Shown here: positions 42,494-51,004 of the stretch, piece by piece
How positions within the stretch are numbered: the stretch's first letter is position 1
Layout: every line of letters starts with the position of its first letter
Assembly: GCF_042738955.1 (NCBI RefSeq)
Contig: NZ_JBHYHC010000037.1
Coordinates: 1 to 64,000 of the forward strand
DNA from: Umezawaea sp042738955
GTDB lineage: Bacteria > Actinomycetota > Actinomycetes > Mycobacteriales > Pseudonocardiaceae
Length of the DNA: 64,000 nt
Reading direction: 5' to 3'
Notes under the pieces: model-generated
Told to the model about the DNA's origin: nothing
Database searches by the model: none
Seen by the model: the letters and a program-made list of their open reading frames with translations, nothing else
Program-made: the position numbers and the translations under genes

Positions 42494-43070
42494 TCTTCTT
42501 GTACTTCCACGGCACGTACCCGTTGTCCTTCAGGTACGATACGGACACCGTCTCGTGGTCCATGTCCGTGGCCGTGCTGCCCTCCTCGTAGATCCACATC
42601 GACGTCTTCGCCGACGAGGTCCACTTCTCGAACAGCTTCACGTGGTGCCCGGCCCGCAGCACCATGTCACCCGGCTTCAGGCTCGCCCACGCCACCTTGG
42701 TGGCGATGTCGTCCAGGGTGCTCGTGTTGCGGCTGCTCGTGATCTTCCAGGTCATGGACACGAAGCCCGAGCAGTCGGTCCGGTACTTCTTGCCCTTGTT
42801 CACGTCCCACGCGTACGCGCTCTGGCTGTACGGGACCTTCCGGTCCCACCAGTCCTTCGCCCGCGCGAGGACCTCCTTGCGGGTGATCGTGCCGCCGTAG
42901 CCCGCCGCCTTGAGGGCGGGACTCGCGTCCTCGAGGTCGGGCGCGCCCTCCGGCGCGTCCACCACGATCGTCGTCGCGGGCACGGCGAAGGCCGGAGCCA
43001 CCACCACGCCCGAGAGGAGCCCGAACACGAGTGCGGTCGCCGGCAGCAGCGCCGCGGTTCGAATCTGCAT
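42483..43070 (-). CDS. Secreted NlpC/P60-like protein
   Basis: Product of 195 aa. A signal peptide covers about residues 1-29 (ALLPATALVFGLLSGVVVAPAFA). The catalytic Cys100 sits in YRTDCSGFVSMTW, the NlpC/P60 signature, and a His is available in RAGHHVKLFEKW further on. The region between contains YGGTITRKEVLARAKDWWDRKVPYSQ, a lead-in usual in small actinobacterial amidase-fold proteins. It should cleave peptidoglycan peptides or a related amide outside the cell. No cell-wall anchor is seen. Confidence 0.85.
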   Translation of the reverse strand: MQIRTAALLPATALVFGLLSGVVVAPAFAVPATTIVVDAPEGAPDLEDASPALKAAGYGGTITRKEVLARAKDWWDRKVPYSQSAYAWDVNKGKKYRTDCSGFVSMTWKITSSRNTSTLDDIATKVAWASLKPGDMVLRAGHHVKLFEKWTSSAKTSMWIYEEGSTATDMDHETVSVSYLKDNGYVPWKYKKITD

Positions 43071-43278
43071 CTGCGGAGTTCTCCTCGCTCGTCCCGGTCG
43101 TTCGGACCGGCACACCGTGTCCGCGAGTGCTGAAGAACCGCCTAAGACCCGGTAACCGCCCAGGTCAGCACCCCCGTGGACCACACGATGGGGTGACGCC
43201 CGCATGATCCGCGTCGGCGTCGGGCACCCCTTCGTCGTGGTGTCCACAAGGGACGCCGTCGAGGGAGGCTCCGAGCTC

Positions 43279-43476
43279 ATGGGTATCGGCGACAAGTTCG
43301 ACGCTCTGAAGGACAAGGCCAAGGACGCGCTCGGCGACCACGGCGACAAGGTCGACCAGGGCATCGACAAGGCCGGTGACTTCGCCGACGAGAAGACCGG
43401 CGGCAAGTACTCGGACCAGGTCGACCAGGGCCAGCAGAAGGCCAAGGAAGGCCTCGACCGCTTCAGCCAGAGGTAA
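43279..43476 (+). CDS. MT0933 (Rv0909)-like antitoxin-family protein
   Basis: Product of 65 aa. ATG 43279 is chosen because the family starts exactly so (MGIGDKFDALKDKAKDALGDHGDKVDQGIDKAG) and GAGGGAGG stands upstream. It is a highly charged, Lys/Asp-rich helical protein. In Mycobacterium tuberculosis the family member Rv0909 is paired with the SRPBCC toxin Rv0910; here no such toxin gene is adjacent. It may have another role, for example in stress. A strong hairpin terminator follows. Confidence 0.85.
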   Translation: MGIGDKFDALKDKAKDALGDHGDKVDQGIDKAGDFADEKTGGKYSDQVDQGQQKAKEGLDRFSQR

Positions 43477-43491
43477 CCACACCAGCACTCC

Positions 43492-43527
43492 CGACGGCCT
43501 CCCCCGCCACGACGGGGGAGGCCGTCG
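43492..43527 (+). terminator. Strong hairpin terminator
   Basis: Perfect 15-bp arms, 43492-43506 and 43513-43527, loop CCACGA, 15 bases after the stop of the MT0933-like gene. Very GC-rich, no U tract, which is usual for actinomycete terminators. Confidence 0.85.
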
Positions 43528-43862
43528 CGCGTTGCGCACAGGAAACCCGGACGACGACCACGACCAGGGCTGAGCGGGTCGTGAGCCCGTTCGTTCCGGG
43601 TTCGACCGAACGCCGCATTGCCTTCCTGCTCGCACCCCCTACCGTTGTTCGCGTAGGACCGAACTCTGGCGGCGCCTACCGGTGGTGCGAGCCCCGGTGG
43701 CCAGTGTGCGGGAACCCATGGGGTTCGCGTGCTGCCCGTCGGAGGATCGTCGTCCGCTCCTCCTCGTCCAGCGCCGCCGTCGCGGACCCCGCACACCAGC
43801 ACGACCGTGCGCGGGTCCGCTCCCTGCTGACAGCGGGCCCGCCGAGATCAAGGAGCCTGCAC
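43528..43862. other. Chitinase upstream region without a gene
   Basis: About 335 bases between the terminator and the chitinase start. No reading frame here looks real. It must hold the chitinase promoter. I see no clear direct-repeat chitin-response motif. Confidence 0.5.
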
Positions 43863-44918
43863 ATGGTTGGTTGGACTTCACGACTGCTGGCCGTCGGCGC
43901 GGCCATCGCCCTGCTCGCCGCACCCGTCTCCGCGTCGGCGGCGCCGGTGGCGGCGCTCGCGGACACCTGCGCGCTCAAGGCCAAGCCCGCGGGCAAGGTG
44001 CTCCAGGGGTACTGGGAGAACTGGGACGGCGCGTCGAACGGCGTGCACCCCCCGTTCGGCTGGACCCCGATCACCGACTCCCGCATCCGCGACCACGGCT
44101 ACAACGTGATCAACGCGGCGTTCCCGGTCATCCGCTCCGACGGCACGGTGCTGTGGGAGGACGGCATGGACGCGACCGTGAAGGTCGCGACGCCCGCCGA
44201 GATGTGCGCGGCGAAGGCGGCGGGCGCGACGATCCTGATGTCCATCGGCGGCGCGGCCGCGGGCATCGACCTCAGTTCCACGGCCGTGGCGAACAAGTTC
44301 GTCTCCACGATCGTGCCGATCCTGAAGAAGTACAACTTCGACGGCATCGACATCGACATCGAGACCGGTCTGGTCGGCAGCGGGAACATCAACACCCTGT
44401 CGGCCTCCCAGGCGAACCTGATCCGCATCATCGACGGCGTGCTCGCCGGGATGCCGTCGGGCTTCGGCCTCACCATGGCCCCGGAGACGGCGTACGTGAC
44501 CGGCGGCAGCATCACCTACGGCTCGATCTGGGGCTCCTACCTGCCGATCATCAAGAAGTACGCCGACAACGGCAGGCTGTGGTGGCTCAACATGCAGTAC
44601 TACAACGGCAGCATGTACGGCTGCTCCGGCGACTCTTACTCGGCGGGCACGGTCGCGGGCTTCCAGGCCCAGACCAACTGCCTGAACAAGGGTCTGGTCG
44701 TGCAGGGCACCACCATCAAGGTGCCGTGCGACAAGCAGGTCCCCGGTCTGCCCGCCCAGCCGGGCGCGGGCGGCGGGTACATGTCGACCAGCCTCGTGTC
44801 GCAGGCGTGGAACACCTGTAGCAAGGGCATGAAGGGGCTCATGACCTGGTCGATCAACTGGGACGGGTCGAAGAACTGGACGTTCGGCAACAATGTCAAG
44901 GCACTCCAGGGACGCTAG
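43863..44918 (+). CDS. Secreted GH18 chitinase
   Basis: Product of 351 aa from ATG 43863, with AAGGAG 8 bases upstream. A signal peptide (about 1-33) is followed by a single GH18 barrel. The catalytic motif is DGIDIDIE with Glu167 as proton donor (Asp160, Asp163, Asp165 also present). SIGG (residues 127-130) is the second conserved GH18 motif. There is no chitin-binding module, so it resembles the ChiC/ChiD-like single-domain enzymes of Streptomyces. It would hydrolyse chitin outside the cell. Confidence 0.93.
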   Translation: MVGWTSRLLAVGAAIALLAAPVSASAAPVAALADTCALKAKPAGKVLQGYWENWDGASNGVHPPFGWTPITDSRIRDHGYNVINAAFPVIRSDGTVLWEDGMDATVKVATPAEMCAAKAAGATILMSIGGAAAGIDLSSTAVANKFVSTIVPILKKYNFDGIDIDIETGLVGSGNINTLSASQANLIRIIDGVLAGMPSGFGLTMAPETAYVTGGSITYGSIWGSYLPIIKKYADNGRLWWLNMQYYNGSMYGCSGDSYSAGTVAGFQAQTNCLNKGLVVQGTTIKVPCDKQVPGLPAQPGAGGGYMSTSLVSQAWNTCSKGMKGLMTWSINWDGSKNWTFGNNVKALQGR

Positions 44919-44928
44919 GCACGTCCGA

Positions 44929-44961
44929 CCGTGGGCGCGGATCGCGGATCCGCGTCCACGG
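44929..44961 (+). terminator. Hairpin terminator of the chitinase gene
   Basis: Arms 44929-44943 and 44947-44961, 15 bases each with one mismatch, loop of 3 bases, 11 bases after the chitinase stop. Confidence 0.8.
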
Positions 44962-44975
44962 TTAGAGTCACGATC

Positions 44976-45824
44976 ATGCTGACGGTCGGGATCGTGGGAG
45001 GTCAGGACGCCGTGGCCGCGGCGTCGCGGTTGCGCGCGCTGGGGGTCGCCGCCGTCCTCGGCCCCGGTTCGGCGGTCGCCTTCCGCATCGCGACCTCGGA
45101 CACCTCGGTCGACACCCGGTTCGTCGACGCGGTCCTCTCGGCCGACGAACCGGTTCACGTCCAGGTCGAACGGCTCTGGACCACGCGGCTGCGGCCGTGG
45201 TCCGAGGCGCTGGCGGGCGGCCCGGTCGACCGCCGCACGGCGGCCGTCCAGGTCCACGACCCCCGCTGGCAGTGGGCGGGCCGCCGCGGCCTGGACCGCG
45301 TCCGCTCGGCCCTGTCCCGCCTCGACCCCGCGGGCGCGTTCCGCTACGACCACATCGGCTCGACCGCCGTGCCCGGCCTGGGCGCCAAGGCGTTCGTCGA
45401 CCTCCAGGTCCGGGTCACCCGGCTGCCGGACCCGGCGGAGATCGACCGGGCCATGAACGCCATCGGCTTCCTCGCCGCGACCGGCGCCCGCCCGGACTCG
45501 CCGGGCGTGCACCGCGACCTGCCGCGCGGCAGCGAGGTCGTGCCGGACGAGGTGTGGGCCAAGCGCCTGTTCACCTCACCGGACCCGGTGTCGCCGACGA
45601 TCGTGCACGTCCGCCGCGCGGACTCGCCGTGGGGCAACCACACGGTCTGGTTCCGCGACTGGCTCCGGGCGCACCCCGACCAGCGCGACCGGTACCAGGA
45701 GATCAAGATCCGGCTGGCCGCGGAACACTCGAACGACCCGGACCACGACGACTACACGCGGGCGAAGACGGCGTACTTCGACGAGGTCCAGGGCGTGTTC
45801 GAGGAGTGGGCGGCCCGGCGCTGA
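44976..45824 (+). CDS. GrpB-family protein with decayed CoaE-like N-terminus
   Basis: Product of 282 aa from ATG 44976. Residues about 110-280 are a GrpB domain, a nucleotidyltransferase-fold family (YDHIGSTAVPGLGAKAFVDLQV, SPWGNHTVWFRDWLRAHP). The N-terminal 90 residues start MLTVGIVGGQDAVAAASRLRALG, which resembles dephospho-CoA kinase but has lost its P-loop Lys (GxGxGKS is absent), and much of the kinase is missing. In many actinobacteria CoaE is fused to a C-terminal GrpB domain with a similar linker, so this looks like a shortened paralogue. Kinase activity is not expected. Function of GrpB is not established. Confidence 0.8.
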   Translation: MLTVGIVGGQDAVAAASRLRALGVAAVLGPGSAVAFRIATSDTSVDTRFVDAVLSADEPVHVQVERLWTTRLRPWSEALAGGPVDRRTAAVQVHDPRWQWAGRRGLDRVRSALSRLDPAGAFRYDHIGSTAVPGLGAKAFVDLQVRVTRLPDPAEIDRAMNAIGFLAATGARPDSPGVHRDLPRGSEVVPDEVWAKRLFTSPDPVSPTIVHVRRADSPWGNHTVWFRDWLRAHPDQRDRYQEIKIRLAAEHSNDPDHDDYTRAKTAYFDEVQGVFEEWAARR

Positions 45825-45842
45825 CCCGGTCGGCCACCCGAT

Positions 45843-45866
45843 CGGGGCCGCCGATTTCGGGCCCCG
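45843..45866 (+). terminator. Weak hairpin after the GrpB gene
   Basis: CGGGGCC (45843-45849) and GGCCCCG (45860-45866) form a 7-bp stem with a 10-base loop, 19 bases after the GrpB stop. A short stem; termination is possible but not certain. Confidence 0.4.
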
Positions 45867-45924
45867 CGGTCGGGGAACCGGGGGACACTGGTCGTTCCAG
45901 GTCCCCGTCCGGAACGAGGAAGCA

Positions 45925-46734
45925 TTGTCCAGCGACACCCCCAGGGAATTACCGCCGTACCGAGCCGTGCTCGTCGTCGACACCAAGGGCTTCGGCAGCA
46001 ACAACGACGTCGTCCAGGCGGCCATCGCCGACACCATCCACGATGTGGTGGCCCGCGCGTTCGAGCGGGCGGGCCTCGCGCACGTGCTGGAGGGCGCGCT
46101 GTTCCCGCACAACACCGGTGACGGGTTCGGCATGGGGTTCGAGACCCGGTACCTGCCCGCCGTCGTGAGCCTGTTCTTCGACGCGCTCCAGACCGAGTTG
46201 GCCGAGCAGAACGCGCGGATGAGGTCGAGGCCCGGCCGGGCCTCCCTGCGGATGCGGGCCAGCCTGAACGTCGGCCCGGTGCGGGACGTCGACCCCGAGG
46301 GCAACGCGTCGGTGGTCGGGACCACGGTCGTCACGGCGCACCGCCTGCTCGACGCCGAACCCGTCCGCCGGGTGCTGACCGGGTCGGATCCCGAGCAGAC
46401 GTTCGTGTCCGCGGTGCTGTCGCAGCGTGTGTTCGAGGACGTGCTGGCCAGCGGGTACGCGACGGTGGCGGTGTCACGGGTGGCTGAAGTGCCCGTCCGG
46501 GTGAAGGAGTTCACCGGGACGGTCTACCTCTACGTGCCCAACCCCAGCGGCGACCTGCTGCGCGACGGGTTCGGTTCCAACCCCGAGTACCGCGAGAAGC
46601 TGGCGGCCGCCGAGGTCGAGCGCGAGCGGGAGGCGCGGTCGAGCCGCGCGACCAGGAACATCATCAGGGGCGGTACCCACAGCGGGCCCACCATCCAGGT
46701 CGGCCACCTGCACGGCGGCCTCAACCAGCGCTAG
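45925..46734 (+). CDS. Class III cyclase-fold protein with C-terminal amyloid-like motif
   Basis: Product of 269 aa from TTG 45925, with GAGGAAG close upstream. Residues about 12-205 look like a class III nucleotidyl cyclase fold: VVDTKGFG with Asp19 and NTGDGFGMGF with Asp66, the two metal-ligand positions; TVVTAHRLLD and SQRVFEDVLASGY follow. After a charged helix (residues 218-243), the last 26 residues (244-269) repeat Gly, Ile and Gln in the pattern of bacterial amyloid signalling sequences (TIQVGHLHGG, Gln258, Gly260). Such motifs end effector proteins that are triggered by NLR-type partners. Cyclase activity and the partner are unproven. Confidence 0.75.
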   Translation: MSSDTPRELPPYRAVLVVDTKGFGSNNDVVQAAIADTIHDVVARAFERAGLAHVLEGALFPHNTGDGFGMGFETRYLPAVVSLFFDALQTELAEQNARMRSRPGRASLRMRASLNVGPVRDVDPEGNASVVGTTVVTAHRLLDAEPVRRVLTGSDPEQTFVSAVLSQRVFEDVLASGYATVAVSRVAEVPVRVKEFTGTVYLYVPNPSGDLLRDGFGSNPEYREKLAAAEVEREREARSSRATRNIIRGGTHSGPTIQVGHLHGGLNQR

Positions 46735-47936
46735 CGGGCCCGGTTCAGCGACACCGACACCACCAGCGCGAGCACGCTGAACCCGGCGATCACCGCCGCC
46801 ATCGGCAGCGCCGTGCCGGGGCCGCCCAGCCCGACCAGCGGGGTGGCCAGCCCGCCGCCGATGACGAACTGGAGCACGCCGAGCAGCGCCGACGCCGCAC
46901 CCGCCGACCTGGCCTGGTCCGCCAGCGCCAGGGAGGTGGCGTTCGGCATCACCATGCCGACCGTCGACACCAGCAGGAACAGCGGCACGAGCAGGCCGAC
47001 CAGCCCGAGGTGGAACACGACGGCGGCGAGGACGCCGAGACCGGCCGCGGCGGCGATCGACAGGCCCGCCAGGAGCAGGGTGTGCTCGGAGACCCGGCCC
47101 ACCAGTCGGCGGTTCACGCCGCCCATCGCGATGATGCCGACGCCGTTGAGGCCGAACACCAGGCTGAACTGCTGGGGGCTCAGGCCGTAGACGCCCTGGA
47201 GGGCGAACGACGAGCCGGAGATGTAGGCGAACATGGCCGCGAACATCAGGCCCGAGGCGAGCGCGTAGCCGACGAACGAGCGCTGGGTGAGCAGCCGGGC
47301 GTAGGTGCGCAGCACGGCACCGGGGCGGGCGGGGGAGCGGAGGCCCGCGGGCAGCGACTCCGGGAGCAGCAGCGCGACCACGGCCAGCAGCAGCGCGCCG
47401 ATGACGGCGAGGGTGACGAACACGCCGCGCCACGACGTCCAGCCGAGCAGTTGCGCGCCGAGGACCGGGGCCAGCACCGGGGCGACGCCGTTGACGAGCA
47501 TGAGCGTGGAGAAGAACCGGGCCATGGCGACGCCGGAGAACAGGTCCCGTACGGACGCCCTGGCGATCACCAGTCCGGCGGCCGCCCCGACGGCCTGGAG
47601 GGCGCGGGCGGCGATCAGCACGCCGCTGGTCGGGGCGATCGCGCACAGCAGCGAGCCGACGACGTAGAGGGCGAGCCCCGCCAGCAGCGGGCGGCGCCTG
47701 CCGAGCGAGTCCGACAGCGGCCCGATCACCAGCTGGCCGATGGCCAGACCGAGGACGAACGACGTGAGCGTGAGCTGCACGGTGGCGTCCGCCGCGTGCA
47801 GGTCGCCCGCCATCAGCGGCATCGCGGGCAGGTACATGTCGATCGACAGCGGGCCGAACGCGGTCAGCCCGCCGAGCACCAGCGCGAGCTTCGCCACACC
47901 CGGCGCGATCGTCGGACGGTCGGCCGTGGTGGTCAT
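46731..47936 (-). CDS. Bcr/CflA-family MFS drug exporter
   Basis: Product of 401 aa from ATG 47936. Twelve hydrophobic segments, with FGPLSIDMYLPAMPLM in the first helix and GPLSDSLGRRRPLL in the loop 2-3 motif A, identify the Bcr/CflA group of MFS exporters. These pump bicyclomycin, chloramphenicol or similar compounds out with protons. The gene is divergent from an FAD monooxygenase (131 bp between starts) and convergent with the cyclase-fold gene (4-bp overlap). The natural substrate is unknown. Confidence 0.92.
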   Translation of the reverse strand: MTTTADRPTIAPGVAKLALVLGGLTAFGPLSIDMYLPAMPLMAGDLHAADATVQLTLTSFVLGLAIGQLVIGPLSDSLGRRRPLLAGLALYVVGSLLCAIAPTSGVLIAARALQAVGAAAGLVIARASVRDLFSGVAMARFFSTLMLVNGVAPVLAPVLGAQLLGWTSWRGVFVTLAVIGALLLAVVALLLPESLPAGLRSPARPGAVLRTYARLLTQRSFVGYALASGLMFAAMFAYISGSSFALQGVYGLSPQQFSLVFGLNGVGIIAMGGVNRRLVGRVSEHTLLLAGLSIAAAAGLGVLAAVVFHLGLVGLLVPLFLLVSTVGMVMPNATSLALADQARSAGAASALLGVLQFVIGGGLATPLVGLGGPGTALPMAAVIAGFSVLALVVSVSLNRAR

Positions 47937-48067
47937 CGTGCTCCCCGTCTCGGATGGTGTTCCGTGGTGCACAATCCCCCACGACCCCCGTTTGTTTCCA
48001 CCTGTGAGGCGGAACACCGTCCACCTCGGACTCCGCCGTGGAACCCGTTGACCCGAAAGGAAGTCCT

Positions 48068-49132
48068 GTGACGCGCGTGCTGGTCGTCGGAGGCGGTATC
48101 GCCGGGGTGGCCACGGCCGTGGCGCTCAAGGGCGAGGTCGACCTGGTCGAGCGCGCCCCGGCGTGGCGACCGGGCGGCAGCGGCCTCTACCTGCCCGCCA
48201 ACGCGGTGCGCGCGCTGCACGCGCTCGGCGTCGGCGCGGAGGTCGAGCGGCGCGGCGCCCGCATCACCCGCCAGCGGATGCTCGACCACCGCGGCCGGAC
48301 GCTCGTGGACGTGGACCTGGAGGCGCTCTGGGGTGACGTCGGCGCGTGCGTCGCGATCACCCGCGAGGACCTGCACGAGGTCCTGCGCTCCGCGCTGCCC
48401 GAGGGGGTCGCGCGGCTGGGCGTCGGCGTCACCGACGTGGACCAGGACGGGCGGGTGACGTTCGACGACGGCTCGACGGAGACCTACGACCTCGTCGTCG
48501 GAGCGGACGGCATCGACTCCACGGTCCGCCGCATCGCGTTCCCCGCCACCGAACCCCGGTTCCTGAACCAGGTGTGCTGGCGGTTCGTGCTGGACGGCGA
48601 GCCGTCGCAGACCGGCTGGACGGCCCGTCTGGGCAGCGGCGGCCGCACGTTCCTGGCGGTGGAGCTGGGCGACGGCCGGATCTACTGCTACGCGGACACG
48701 AACAGCGCCACCCCGTCGGCTCCCGACGGCGACTGGCGCGACCTGTTCGCCGACTTCGCCGACCCGGTGCCCGGTCTGCTCGCGCGGGCGACGGACGCCT
48801 ACTTCGCGCCGCTGTCGGAGATCGACGGGTCGGACTGGGCCCGGCCGGGCCTGGTGCTCATCGGCGACGCTGCGCACGCGTGCTCGCCGAGCATGGCCCA
48901 GGGCGGGGCGATGGCGCTGGAGGACGCCGTGGTGCTCGCGGAACTCGTGCGGGAGGACCGGGTCGCCGACTACACCGCCCGCCGCGCCGAACGCGTCCGG
49001 TGGGTGCTCTCGCAGAACCACCGCCGCGACCGCGCCCGCACCCTGCCGACCCCGTTGCGGAACCTGGTCCTGAAGCTCGGCGGCCAGAAGCTCGTCCGGG
49101 CGAACCACGCTCCGCTGCACGCCGCACCGTGA
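48068..49132 (+). CDS. FAD-dependent monooxygenase
   Basis: Product of 354 aa. GTG 48068 lies 6 bases after AAAGGA. The FAD motifs are VLVVGGGIAGVATAVALKG, VVGADGIDSTVRR and GLVLIGDAAHACSPSMAQGGAMALED. A compact UbiH/PHBH-type flavoprotein hydroxylase. It is divergent from the Bcr/CflA exporter, which suggests the exporter may handle its product or a related drug. There is no clear operon partner downstream; the next gene starts 108 bp later with its own site. Confidence 0.9.
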   Translation: MTRVLVVGGGIAGVATAVALKGEVDLVERAPAWRPGGSGLYLPANAVRALHALGVGAEVERRGARITRQRMLDHRGRTLVDVDLEALWGDVGACVAITREDLHEVLRSALPEGVARLGVGVTDVDQDGRVTFDDGSTETYDLVVGADGIDSTVRRIAFPATEPRFLNQVCWRFVLDGEPSQTGWTARLGSGGRTFLAVELGDGRIYCYADTNSATPSAPDGDWRDLFADFADPVPGLLARATDAYFAPLSEIDGSDWARPGLVLIGDAAHACSPSMAQGGAMALEDAVVLAELVREDRVADYTARRAERVRWVLSQNHRRDRARTLPTPLRNLVLKLGGQKLVRANHAPLHAAP

Positions 49133-49240
49133 CTTCGGTACGGCCACTCGAGCGAGAGTTGATCAAGCCATTCGGGGGCTGTCCGCACGTCGGCGACGTG
49201 GTTGTCTGACGGCGGAAGTCCCCGTGTGGAAAGGAAATCC

Positions 49241-49678
49241 ATGACGCGAGTCCGTTTTCTCGTCGTGCTCTCGCTGGTGCTGGGAATGCTGGGGATGGCG
49301 GTCGCGCCGGGCTCGGCGGCGATCGTCCCGACCCCGGTGTCGACGGCGAGCGACCCCACCGCCGAGGAACAGGAGAAGCTCCGCCTGGTGGCGGGCGCGA
49401 TCTGGACGCCGGAGCTGGCCGCGGGCTGGAACATGAACAGCGACGTCGCCGACGTCCTCTCCACCGCCACCGGCGAGATCCTCACCTGCTCCGAGCGCTT
49501 CGCCCTCGTGCCCCGCCCGCCGGGTTTCGTCCCCGGCCTGCTGTACCTCGTCACCTACGCCCTGAACCTCCGCGACTACTTCCTCGTGGTCACCGCCAAC
49601 CGCACCTACCGCGCCTGCGTCGTCACGGCCGCCGCGAACTACCGCACGGCGATCGAACTGGCCTCCATGGGCATCTGA
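49241..49678 (+). CDS. Small secreted protein of unknown function
   Basis: Product of 145 aa from ATG 49241 behind AAAGGAA. A signal peptide of about 30 residues (FLVVLSLVLGMLGMAVAPGSAA) is followed by a 110-residue mature domain with two cysteines (ILTCSERF, YRACVVTA) that may form a disulfide. There is a short hydrophobic patch near GLLYLVTYAL. No known motif is recognised; a role in the cell envelope or outside is all that can be inferred. Confidence 0.75.
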   Translation: MTRVRFLVVLSLVLGMLGMAVAPGSAAIVPTPVSTASDPTAEEQEKLRLVAGAIWTPELAAGWNMNSDVADVLSTATGEILTCSERFALVPRPPGFVPGLLYLVTYALNLRDYFLVVTANRTYRACVVTAAANYRTAIELASMGI

Positions 49679-49774
49679 CACCCCCGGCCGGGTGGCGTCC
49701 CACGACGTCACCCGGTTCCGGCGGCCCGCTGAGTACCGTGGAGGCGGGTCGGACCCCACCGAGGAGGAACGCCG

Positions 49775-51004
49775 ATGGCCGCAGCGGAGATCTGGATCGT
49801 CGGCGGGTACCAGAGCGACTTCGCCCGCAACCTGACCCGCGAGGGGCTGGAGGTCGCGGACCTCGCGGCCGAGGCGGTGCGCGAGACCCTCGACGCCGCC
49901 CGCGTCGAGCCCGCACGGGTGGGCGTGGTGCACGTGGGCAACGCGTTCGGGCAGCTGTTCACCGGGCAGGGGCACTTCGGGGCGCTGCCCGCGACCGTCG
50001 AGCCCGCCCTGTGGGGTGTGCCCGCGTCCCGGCACGAGGGGGCCTGCGCGTCCGGGTCCCTGGCGGTGCTGGCGGCGATGGCGGACTTGGAGTCCGGGCG
50101 GTACGACTGCGCGCTGGTGCTCGGCGTGGAGCTGGAGAAGACGGTGCCGGGTGACGTCGGCGCGCGCTACATGGGCGCGGCGGCGTGGGTCGGGCACGAG
50201 GGGCAGGACGCGAAGTTCCTGTGGCCGCACATGTTCAGCGTCCTGGCGGACGAGTACGACCGGCGGTACGGGCTGGACGCCGCGCACCTGTCGGCCATCG
50301 CGGAGCTGAACACCCGCAACGCCCGCGCGAACCCGTTGGCGCAGACCCGGAAGTGGGCGTTCGAGGAGCGGAGCTTCCAGCCCGACGACGAGGTGAACCC
50401 GGTCGTCGAGGGCAGGCTGCGCAAGTCCGACTGCGGGCCGCTCACCGACGGCGCCGCCGGTGTCGTGCTGGTGAGGGGGGAGTTCCTGGCCGCGCACCCG
50501 GAGGTCGCGGCCCGACCGCGGGCCCGGATCCTCGGCTGGGGGCACCGGACCGTGGGGCTGTCGCTGGAGCAGAAGTTCGCCCGCAGCAAGGACGACGCGC
50601 TGGTCCTGCCGCATGTGCGGGACACGATCCTGGACGCGTTCGGGCGGGCAGGCGTCGGTGGCGTCGACGACTTGGACCTCGTCGAGACGCACGACTGCTT
50701 CACCATGAGCGAGTACCTGGCGATCGACCACTTCGGCATCACGGCCCCCGGCGAGAGCTGGAAGGCCATCGAGTCCGGTGCGTTGGAGATCGGCGGCCGT
50801 GTCCCGATGAACCCCAGCGGCGGGCTGATCGGAGGCGGGCACCCCGTGGGGGCGACCGGCGTGCGGATGCTCGTCGACTCCTTCAAGCAGGTCACCGACC
50901 AGGCGGGCGGGTACCAGGTGCCGGGCGCGCGCACGGCCGCCACGCTCAACATCGGCGGCAGCACCACGACCACCGTCAGCTTCGTGGTCGGCGACGCGCG
51001 CTAG
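49775..51004 (+). CDS. Thiolase-family (SCP-x-like) acyltransferase
   Basis: Product of 409 aa from ATG 49775 behind GAGGAGG. The nucleophile Cys is in HEGACASGSLAVL, and the GGGHPVGATG motif supplies the His. The third motif with the second Cys of classical thiolases is not evident at the C-terminus (LNIGGSTTTTVSFV), which is usual for SCP-x/acetyl-CoA acetyltransferase-like proteins. It may act in degradation of branched or steroid-type acyl-CoA. No beta-oxidation genes are adjacent. It overlaps the convergent HxlR gene by 4 bp. Confidence 0.88.
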   Translation: MAAAEIWIVGGYQSDFARNLTREGLEVADLAAEAVRETLDAARVEPARVGVVHVGNAFGQLFTGQGHFGALPATVEPALWGVPASRHEGACASGSLAVLAAMADLESGRYDCALVLGVELEKTVPGDVGARYMGAAAWVGHEGQDAKFLWPHMFSVLADEYDRRYGLDAAHLSAIAELNTRNARANPLAQTRKWAFEERSFQPDDEVNPVVEGRLRKSDCGPLTDGAAGVVLVRGEFLAAHPEVAARPRARILGWGHRTVGLSLEQKFARSKDDALVLPHVRDTILDAFGRAGVGGVDDLDLVETHDCFTMSEYLAIDHFGITAPGESWKAIESGALEIGGRVPMNPSGGLIGGGHPVGATGVRMLVDSFKQVTDQAGGYQVPGARTAATLNIGGSTTTTVSFVVGDAR

